DNA from: an uncultured bacterium
Lineage (GTDB): Bacteria > Planctomycetota > Phycisphaerae > Phycisphaerales > UBA1924
Assembly (NCBI GenBank): GCA_903834785.1
Contig: CAILKP010000126.1
Location: 1-58,539, forward strand
Reading direction: 5' to 3'
Length of the DNA: 58,539 nucleotides
Shown piece by piece: positions 52,803-58,539 of the stretch. The translations under genes were made by a program, and so were the position numbers. The notes beneath the pieces were generated by a model. The model was not told where the DNA came from. It was given only the letters and a program-made list of their open reading frames with translations, and did no database searches. How positions within the stretch are numbered: the first letter of the stretch is position 1; the number at the start of each line of letters is the position of its first letter.

Positions 52803-54947
52803 ATGCTCGCTTCTGCCCGTCTGCTCAACTCGTTCCTCACGCCTGGTGATCTCCCCGCCGCCGAGATCGAGCGGGCGCTGACCTTCGCCGGCTTCCCCAT
52901 CGAGAACGCCGAGCCGCTCGCTGGCGAGCTCACCGGTGACACGCGCCTGGATGTCGAGCTCACCAGCAACCGGGGCGACTGTTTCAGCCATCTGGGCCTG
53001 GCTCGCGAGCTTGCCGCCGTGACTGGCCGCACCTTCACCGCGCCGGCCCCGCGCCTGCCCGAGGCCGCTGGCCCCGGCATCCACGCCAGCGTCACCCTCG
53101 ACTCGGCCGACACCGCCGCCTGCCCGCTGTTCACCCTCGCCCACATCACCGGCGTCAAGGTCGGCCCCAGCCCCGACTGGCTCCGCCTGGCGCTGGAGGC
53201 CTGCGGCCACCGCTCCATCAACAACATCGTTGATGTCAGCAACTACGTCCTGCTGGAAATGGGCATCCCCAACCACGCCTTCGATCTGGCCAAACTCGCC
53301 AAGGTCGGCACCAGCACCAGCGTCGTCGTCCGCTCGGCCAAAGTTGGTGAGAAGCTCACGCTGCTTGACGGCAAGACCGTCGACCTCAAGCCCTCGGACA
53401 TGGTCATCGCCGATGCCCACGTGCCCAAGTCCCTCGCCGGCATCATGGGCGGGGCCGAGTCCGGTGTCTCCACTGCCACCACCGATGTCCTGCTGGAAGT
53501 CGCCACCTGGGACCCCGTCCGCGTGCGCACCACCGCCCGGCGGCTGAACCTCCGCACCGATGCCAGCTACCGCTACGAGCGCACCGTCCCGCCCGAGACC
53601 CTCGCCGCCGCCCGCGACCGGCTGATCGAACTGGTCATCAAGGTCGCCGGTGGCACGCTCCGCGAGGGCGTGCTCTCCGCCGGTCGCCCCGCGGCCAAGG
53701 CCCGCCAGATCACCCTGCGCATCCCGCGCCTCCAGCAGGTCCTCGGCGTCGACACCGCCGACTTCAACGCCGCCCACGCGGAAAAGGCCCTGGCCCGTCA
53801 GGGCTTTGATGTCGCCCTGGGCAGCCCCGGTGAGCTAAACGTCACCGTGCCCCACGCCCGGCCAGATGTAAAGCTCGAGATCGACCTGATCGAGGAAGTC
53901 GCCCGCACCGTCGGCTACGACAAGATCCCCGTGCTCACCCGCCTTGGCGTCGCCGCCCAGCCGCTGCAGGGGCGCGAGGCCGCCACCGCCGAGCTCTGTC
54001 GCATCCTGTCCTCCTGCGGCATGTTCGAGGCCGTTTCCTTCAGCTTCACCGGCGCCAAGAAGGCCAAGGCCTTCCTGCCCGCCGGCCTGGCCACCGCCGC
54101 AGTCAGTGAGGAGCGTCGTGCCGCCGACAACATCCTTCGCCCATCGCCCATCTGCGGCCTGCTCGATGTCCGCCGCGTCAATCAGGACGGCAAGGTCCGT
54201 CAGCCCGGCGGTGTGCGGCTGTTCGAACTGGCCAGCGCGTTCTCGCAGGATGCCAAGCCCGATGCCACCACCGGCCTGCCCATCAGCCGCGAGGCCCCGC
54301 GGCTGTGCCTGACCATCGACCTGCCCGAGAAGTCCCCCGCCGGCAACACCGGTGCGCTGGATCGTCGCCAGGCCGGCGTCTCCCTGCTCCGCGGCATTCT
54401 CGAGCAGGCCGTCGCCGCCACACTCGGCCCGGCCGCCACGCTCAAGCTCGTGCCCGAGAGCGCCCCGCCCATCGCCGCGCTCGATCCCTCGGCCTGCGCC
54501 CGCGTGCTCATCAACGGTGCGCCCGTCGGCCACCTGGGCATCATCACGGCCGATGTGCAGCGGCTCTTTGAGCTCGAGCAGCCCGTGGTCGTCGCCGAGA
54601 TCGATGTGCTCGCCCTCGTCAGCTCCTGGCCGCCCAAGGCCACGGCCCGCGAACTGCCCACGTTCCCCGCCACCGACCGCGACGTCTCGGTCATCGTCAG
54701 CGAGACGGTGCTGTGGGACGACATCGCCGGGGCCATCATCGCCGCCGCACCGGCCAAGCTCGAGAGCCTCCGCTTCGTGACCACCTACCGCGGCAAGCCG
54801 CTGGAGGCAGGCAAGAAGTCCGTCACCTTCCGCATGACCTTCCGTGACCCCGCCGCCACGCTGACCGATGATGCCGTCAACCCGCAGGTTGACAAGCTCA
54901 TCAGCCACCTCGGCTCGGCAGTCGGCGCGGTCGTCCGCACGGTGTGA
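52803..54947 (+). CDS. pheT: Phenylalanyl-tRNA synthetase beta subunit, short form
   Basis: A 714-residue PheT. The 'TRLDVELTSNRGDCFSHLGLARELAAVTG' editing-side B1-domain, 'NNIVDVSNYVLLEMGIPNHAFDLAKL' and 'IMGGAESGVSTATTDVLLEVATWDPVRVRTTARRLNLRTDASYRYER' B3/B4 editing domain, the B5 'IPRLQQVLGV' segment, 'EIDLIEEVARTVGYDKIP' and the C-terminal anticodon-binding domain ('LPTFPATDRDVSVIVSE...LESLRFVTTYRGKPLEAGKKSVTFRMTFRDPAATLTDD') are all present. The N-terminal EMAP-II-like tRNA-binding OB domain of typical PheT is missing (length ~715 against ~800). No pheS gene is adjacent. Confidence 0.93.
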   Translation: MLASARLLNSFLTPGDLPAAEIERALTFAGFPIENAEPLAGELTGDTRLDVELTSNRGDCFSHLGLARELAAVTGRTFTAPAPRLPEAAGPGIHASVTLDSADTAACPLFTLAHITGVKVGPSPDWLRLALEACGHRSINNIVDVSNYVLLEMGIPNHAFDLAKLAKVGTSTSVVVRSAKVGEKLTLLDGKTVDLKPSDMVIADAHVPKSLAGIMGGAESGVSTATTDVLLEVATWDPVRVRTTARRLNLRTDASYRYERTVPPETLAAARDRLIELVIKVAGGTLREGVLSAGRPAAKARQITLRIPRLQQVLGVDTADFNAAHAEKALARQGFDVALGSPGELNVTVPHARPDVKLEIDLIEEVARTVGYDKIPVLTRLGVAAQPLQGREAATAELCRILSSCGMFEAVSFSFTGAKKAKAFLPAGLATAAVSEERRAADNILRPSPICGLLDVRRVNQDGKVRQPGGVRLFELASAFSQDAKPDATTGLPISREAPRLCLTIDLPEKSPAGNTGALDRRQAGVSLLRGILEQAVAATLGPAATLKLVPESAPPIAALDPSACARVLINGAPVGHLGIITADVQRLFELEQPVVVAEIDVLALVSSWPPKATARELPTFPATDRDVSVIVSETVLWDDIAGAIIAAAPAKLESLRFVTTYRGKPLEAGKKSVTFRMTFRDPAATLTDDAVNPQVDKLISHLGSAVGAVVRTV

Positions 54948-54984
54948 GTGTGCCCCGCGGCCAGCGGCGGCCAGCCGGCTCGGC

Positions 54985-55530
54985 TTACTTCGGCTTGTGC
55001 TCGCGCCGCGTCCAGTAGCTGACGCGGGAGAGTTCCTTCATCAGCGAGCCCGGCGTCTTAAGCTCCCGCTCGTGCGGCAGGATCTTGATGCGGTGAACCG
55101 CGGACCGGCCATCAAGCTTGATGTTCCGCAGCCCCATCGGCACCAGCAGCCCGTCCAGGAAGCCGTACTGAACACCCTCCTGCACCTGCTCGAGCATCCA
55201 CTTCATGTACGTGACCCCCTCGCGGGTCATCGTCCGGTCCTTCTCCCACCCGCGGCCGACTAAGTCGCGCTCCACAATCTCCGCCAGTGGCGTATTGACC
55301 GGCACCGCCTTGGCGTACGTGAACGCCTTGCCGCAGAAGACACACATAAACAGCCACCCGCAGCCGCACCACGGGCAGTCGAGCTGGTCCGGCACCGCTA
55401 CCAGTGCCCGCTTGCACTTGCAAAAGCAGATGCCTTCGGAGCTCGCCCGCTCCAGGTGCAGGTACGGCTTCTTGCGTCCGGTGATGTCAAAGACCTTCTT
55501 CCACGAGCTCCAGCTTTCGCGCGTTCCCAT
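54985..55530 (-). CDS. Small cysteine-rich protein of unknown function
   Basis: A 181-residue protein that I do not recognise. Eight cysteines sit between residues ~35 and ~72 in 'GICFCKCKRALVAVPDQLDCPWCGCGWLFMCVFCGKAF', which suggests two zinc-binding knuckles. The rest is helical, basic and devoid of membrane segments. The ATG at 55530 (MGTRES) starts just before recognisable sequence. It is 49 bp downstream of purB on the same strand and probably cotranscribed. Confidence 0.65.
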   Translation of the reverse strand: MGTRESWSSWKKVFDITGRKKPYLHLERASSEGICFCKCKRALVAVPDQLDCPWCGCGWLFMCVFCGKAFTYAKAVPVNTPLAEIVERDLVGRGWEKDRTMTREGVTYMKWMLEQVQEGVQYGFLDGLLVPMGLRNIKLDGRSAVHRIKILPHERELKTPGSLMKELSRVSYWTRREHKPK

Positions 55531-55579
55531 CGGCCTGCTCCTGTGATAGTCCGTGCTTCGTCCCGCCGCTCGCGGGGCC

Positions 55580-57100
55580 TTACACCTTCGGTGCGCTCGT
55601 CTCGATCGCCTTGAGCTGCTCGGCGTACTGCCGCCGAAGCGGCTCGACGACATCGCGGATGAAGCGTTCGGTCTGCTCCACGCTGCGGCCGACGTACTTC
55701 ATCGGGTCCAGCACGCCTTCCCAGTCCAGCTCGGCGGAAAGGGTGCCGCCGCGGGCGGTGCTCTGGAAGTGCTTGTCGGCCTTGAGGCGGTCGAGCAGGT
55801 CGTTGTCCTGGCCTTCCTGCTTGACGCGCAGGCCCGCGGTCTGGGCGTGAGCGCGGATGTGCTCGTGGTATTCCTGACGATCGCCGCCGAGCTTCACGCA
55901 CGCCATCAGGATGTTCTCGGTGGCCATGAACGGCAGCTCGGCCATCAGGTTCTTGCGCACCATCGCCTCGTGGACGATCAGCCCCGAGGCAACGTTGTGC
56001 ATCAGGTCCAGCGAGCCGTCAAGGGCCAGGAACGCCTCGGGCAGCGAGAGGCGGCGGTTGCTGCTGTCATCGAGCGTGCGCTCCAGCCACTGCGTGGCGG
56101 CGGTGTCGTAGGCGTTGCCGACGAGGTTCATCACAAACCGCGTCAGCCCGCAGATGCGCTCGCATCGCATCGGGTTGCGCTTGTACGGCATCGCGCTGGA
56201 GCCGATCTGCTTGGACTCAAAGGGCTCATCAATCTCCTTGCGGTTGCACAGCAGGCGGATGTCGGTGGCGATCTTGTGCAGCACGCTGGCGGTGGAGGCG
56301 AGATCGGCGAGGATGAACGAGTCATACACACGCGGATAAGTCTGGCCGGTCCACAAGAAACAAGATTCTTTCCGCGAGTCGGTGCCGAAGAACCTCCGCA
56401 TGAAGAGTTCATTGATGTCATCAACCTTGTTGCTGTTGCCATCACACAAGGCCAGAAGGGCCGCTTCCGTGCCAGTTGCCCCGCGCAGGCCACGCATCAT
56501 CAGTCCGGGGTATCCTCCTTCAGCAGTGTTTTGAACACGCTCAAAAACGATGTTCAGATCACTGGCCCACAAGGTGAGCCGCTTGCCAATCGTCAGCGGC
56601 TGTGCTGGCTGATAATGCGTAAATGCAAGTGTCGGAATACCGATCGTCTGCTTCGCCTTCTCCGAAAACCCAAGGACTGTGCGTACGAGCTTCGCTCGTA
56701 CAACCCAGAGCGCATCCTGAAGGATGAACAGGTCCGCGTTGCACACCACATCCTGGCTCGTCATGCCCAGGTGGATGATGCCCTTGGCCTTCGGGCAACT
56801 GTCACCGAGTGCGTGTACGTGGGCCATCACATCGTGCCGCAGCTCGCGCTCGTACTTCTCGGCCGCCTTCATCTCCGCATCGGTGATGCCGCCGGGGCGG
56901 GTGACCACGGCCCGCAGTTCCTCGACCTGCTCCTTGCTCACCGGCAGGCCCATCTCGTGCTGGGCCTCGGCCACGGCCAGCCAGATCCGCCGCCACGTGT
57001 TGAACTTGTGCCGGGGCGACCACAGCGTCAGCATCTGCTGGCTGGCGTTGCGTGCGGCAAGGGGGCTCGTGTACGTGTCGTAGGGGCTGTCAGATGGCAT
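55580..57100 (-). CDS. purB: Adenylosuccinate lyase
   Basis: A 506-residue fumarase/aspartase-superfamily enzyme. 'HLGMTSQDVVCNADL', 'LAFTHYQPAQPLTIGKRL' (catalytic His) and the superfamily signature 'GSSAMPYKRNPMRCERICG' (catalytic Ser loop) are present. It cleaves adenylosuccinate and SAICAR in purine synthesis. The gene start is the ATG at 57100 (MPSDSPY). The coding stretch from about 56310 to 56780 is visibly AT-richer than the rest of the gene, giving a mosaic appearance. Confidence 0.95.
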   Translation of the reverse strand: MPSDSPYDTYTSPLAARNASQQMLTLWSPRHKFNTWRRIWLAVAEAQHEMGLPVSKEQVEELRAVVTRPGGITDAEMKAAEKYERELRHDVMAHVHALGDSCPKAKGIIHLGMTSQDVVCNADLFILQDALWVVRAKLVRTVLGFSEKAKQTIGIPTLAFTHYQPAQPLTIGKRLTLWASDLNIVFERVQNTAEGGYPGLMMRGLRGATGTEAALLALCDGNSNKVDDINELFMRRFFGTDSRKESCFLWTGQTYPRVYDSFILADLASTASVLHKIATDIRLLCNRKEIDEPFESKQIGSSAMPYKRNPMRCERICGLTRFVMNLVGNAYDTAATQWLERTLDDSSNRRLSLPEAFLALDGSLDLMHNVASGLIVHEAMVRKNLMAELPFMATENILMACVKLGGDRQEYHEHIRAHAQTAGLRVKQEGQDNDLLDRLKADKHFQSTARGGTLSAELDWEGVLDPMKYVGRSVEQTERFIRDVVEPLRRQYAEQLKAIETSAPKV

Positions 57101-57156
57101 ACTGGCAGGATACCTCCGCAATCCGCTGTTTCCCACCGGGGCAGGCCTCGCCGGCC

Positions 57157-57807
57157 TTACCGCTTGCCAAACAGCACCGTCAGCACCACCGCCGGCAGCA
57201 GCCCCACAAACGCCGCGGCCACAATGTCCGAAGCATGGTGCTGCCCGGCCAGCAGCCGCGTTGTGCCGCAGCCGATGGCCAGCAGCAGCCCCACCGGCAG
57301 CGTCCGCGGGTGCAGTTTGCCCACCGCCCACGCCGCGGCAAAGGCCACGGCCGCATGGCTGCTGGGCAGGGCCAGGTCGCCGGTGTTCACGCCCTCGGCC
57401 GCCCAACTGATCCAGCGGTAGAGCTCATCGGGGTTGGCTACATCGGGCCGTGCCCGCCGGGTCAGCAGCTTCACGCCCTCGGCCAGCAGCCCGGCCACCA
57501 CCACGCAGGCCAGCACGAACGGCCCACGCTCCCAGGTCAGCGGCCGCCCGTTGGGCAGCCCACCCTCCCGCCGGCCCGAGTCAATCAGCGTGATGGCCAG
57601 CCCCACGGCCAGCCACGTCGGGGCATAGCCCATGATGCGAAGCAGCTTGTACCAATCCGTCCGCTCCGCCGCGGCAAGCCCGTCCGAACTGAGCGCGACA
57701 TGCCGAACCACCCACGCATCCGCCAGCACCATGCACAACCCGGTCGCCGCCGCGCCAAGCAGCACAATGCCAAGGGCTGACATGATGGAAAGGCCGGTTC
57801 GGTTCAC
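57157..57807 (-). CDS. PAP2-family phosphatase, membrane-bound
   Basis: A 216-residue membrane protein with ~5 helices. The PAP2 motifs are present: 'KLLTRRARPD' (motif 1), 'LPSSHAAVAFAAA' (motif 2, His) and 'RLLAGQHHASDIVAAA' (motif 3, catalytic His-Asp). It should dephosphorylate lipid phosphates such as undecaprenyl pyrophosphate or phosphatidic acid. The GTG at 57807 places an Arg before the first helix; an ATG at 57783 is an alternative. 56 bp upstream of purB. Confidence 0.88.
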   Translation of the reverse strand: MNRTGLSIMSALGIVLLGAAATGLCMVLADAWVVRHVALSSDGLAAAERTDWYKLLRIMGYAPTWLAVGLAITLIDSGRREGGLPNGRPLTWERGPFVLACVVVAGLLAEGVKLLTRRARPDVANPDELYRWISWAAEGVNTGDLALPSSHAAVAFAAAWAVGKLHPRTLPVGLLLAIGCGTTRLLAGQHHASDIVAAAFVGLLPAVVLTVLFGKR

Positions 57808-57882
57808 AGGAAGGAGGATAGTGCGGCGGGTGGGAGGAGGGAGAAGTCGCGAGTCACGAGACTCGAGTCGCGAGGGAACGGC

Positions 57883-57919
57883 GGGAACATCGATGGACAG
57901 GATCGACAGGATGAAGGCG
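57883..57919 (+). repeat. GATGGACAGGAT-type dispersed repeat (copy 2)
   Basis: GGGAACATCGATGGACAGG followed by ATCGACAGGATGAAGGCG. It is ten bases outside the terminal inverted repeat of copy B and in the same relative position and orientation as at 45891-45926. Confidence 0.75.
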
Positions 57920-57928
57920 GCGACGCGT

Positions 57929-58102
57929 CAATAGGAGCCCGAGCGGTAGCGAAGGGATGGTGGACGTGGTTGCGTGAGTGGAATTGATCGCGGGCACGAA
58001 GGTGGTTGTGCTTGCTGGGCACAAGAACCTTCGTGCGAGTGGGGAGATTGGTGGGAGGGCCTGTGTTTCACTGTCCCTTCGCTTCCGCTCGGGCTCCTAT
58101 TG
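57929..58102 (+). repeat. MITE-like inverted-repeat element, copy B (174 bp, best preserved)
   Basis: Terminal inverted repeats of 29 bp (57929-57957 and 58074-58102; ends CAATAGGAGCCC and GGGCTCCTATTG) differ at one base. The central palindrome 57994-58036 has 18-bp arms (GCACGAAGG...CCTTCGTGC) with two mismatches and a seven-base loop, preceded by TTGATCGCGG. No coding frame of note. It lies eight bases from the stop of the minus-strand gene that runs off the window. Confidence 0.88.
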
Positions 58103-58109
58103 GCTCTTG

Positions 58110-58539
58110 TCATTCGAGCTTGTGGCCCAGTTGGGCGAGGCGCTGGCTGATGGTGTATTGGCGGATGACGGTGGGGTCGAGCTTTTCGCGGACGCAGCGG
58201 TCGAACAGGTCCTGGGCCTGGGCGGCCCAGGCGGGGGTGTGGGACTCGTGACGCTTGCGACGCTGCAGCGCGGCCAGTTCGTTGCCGATGCCGAAACGGA
58301 GATCCTCGAGTGTGGCCCACTCCTCTTTCAGGGTGGCGACTTCGCGGGCGGTGGCCTCGGGGTCGGCGGGCGCGGTGGGGACTGCGGGCTCGGGGTTGGG
58401 TGATTGGGTGGGCGCGGGCTCTGCTCCGGCTGGCGCAGTGGCGGGCGCGGGGGTGGTGTTGGTTGGTGCGGCGGTGGTCGCGGTGGCGACGGGCGCGGCT
58501 GCGTTGATGGCAGTTGTGGCGGGCTCGGTCGTTGCGGGC
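58110..58539 (-). CDS. C-terminal part of an unrecognised protein, Ala/Pro/Thr-rich linker plus helical tail (5' end outside window)
   Basis: The minus-strand frame is open from the right edge to the TGA at 58110-58112 (142 residues). The first ~60 residues are Ala/Pro/Thr-rich, and the last ~75 are helical and charged: 'AREVATLKEEWATLEDLRFG', 'LAALQRRKRHESHTPAW' and 'YTISQRLAQLGHKLE'. It is not one of the antisense shadows because the third codon positions are GC-rich in this frame. The family is unknown; the low-complexity part looks like a periplasmic linker common in this genome. Confidence 0.65.
   Translation of the reverse strand, partial: PATTEPATTAINAAAPVATATTAAPTNTTPAPATAPAGAEPAPTQSPNPEPAVPTAPADPEATAREVATLKEEWATLEDLRFGIGNELAALQRRKRHESHTPAWAAQAQDLFDRCVREKLDPTVIRQYTISQRLAQLGHKLE

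Larger units (their letters stand above)
57808..58109. other. Repeat-rich intergenic region
   Basis: 302 bp with no gene. It holds a GTCGCGAGTC-based palindromic stretch (57846-57873), the GATGGACAGGAT-type repeat (57883-57919) and element copy B. Confidence 0.7.

Overview
The window is high-GC bacterial DNA with dense genes on both strands. It looks like a planctomycete, most likely class Phycisphaerae. The clues are secreted proteins ending in paired EF-hand-like repeats with a terminal Gly-Cys, a PEP-CTERM-like tail, an ECF sigma factor overlapping a Ser/Thr-kinase/TPR gene, a YdjY-domain lipoprotein, a membrane protein with a CxxCGYDLRG zinc ribbon, and alanine/proline-rich linkers. LpxD, Skp/OmpH, LptF and lipoboxes indicate a two-membrane envelope. 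The taxonomic call is inferred from these families, not from a marker-gene search.

Layout. 1-8.5 kb: tail of a secreted protein, AIM24-family protein, a GT2 glycosyltransferase with a BshC-like protein, a minus-strand SRP RNA gene, YdjY lipoprotein, OsmC, two FKBP prolyl isomerases, a class III aminotransferase. 8.8-18.1 kb: GH31 glucosidase, FabZ-like dehydratase, Hc1-like small protein, ribosomal protein S1, a large secreted repeat protein, a GbsR-type regulator, ribosomal protein L27. 18.4-25.9 kb: zinc-ribbon membrane protein, sorting-signal protein, kinase plus ECF sigma pair, then a secreted protein, a second ECF sigma and a candidate anti-sigma. 26-36 kb: PTS enzyme I, a long untranslated leader, an RNase E/G with a large RGG tail, then (minus strand) SecG, LptF and a GH10-like lipid- or glycan-envelope hydrolase. 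36-45.6 kb: class IV aminotransferase, MDR reductase, Old Yellow Enzyme, nitroreductase, esterase, RlmN, metallopeptidase lipoprotein, SDR. 46-58.5 kb: Skp-LpxD pair, tail-fibre-like secreted protein, two DUF3592 paralogues, a short PheT, and a PAP2/PurB/Cys-rich minus-strand group. The window ends inside an unrecognised minus-strand gene.

Most of the content is housekeeping: translation (S1, L27, PheT, RlmN), RNA decay, protein export and folding (SRP RNA, SecG, FKBPs, Skp) and envelope building (LpxD, LptF, FabZ-like). Around it sit redox enzymes and two transduction modules built on ECF sigma factors.

The strongest candidate for something undescribed is a family of 172-175 bp inverted-repeat elements. 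There are three copies in intergenic DNA (6812-6983, 45714-45888, 57929-58102). Each has near-perfect 19-29 bp terminal inverted repeats and a central palindrome, and no protein. Two copies also carry the same GATGGACAGGAT-type repeat just outside the same end. They look like MITE- or BIME-like elements, or a structured RNA/DNA module. Also notable are the variant SRP RNA apical loop, an AT-richer mosaic stretch inside purB, a PheT lacking its usual N-terminal tRNA-binding OB domain, and an 841 bp leader in front of the RNase E/G gene.
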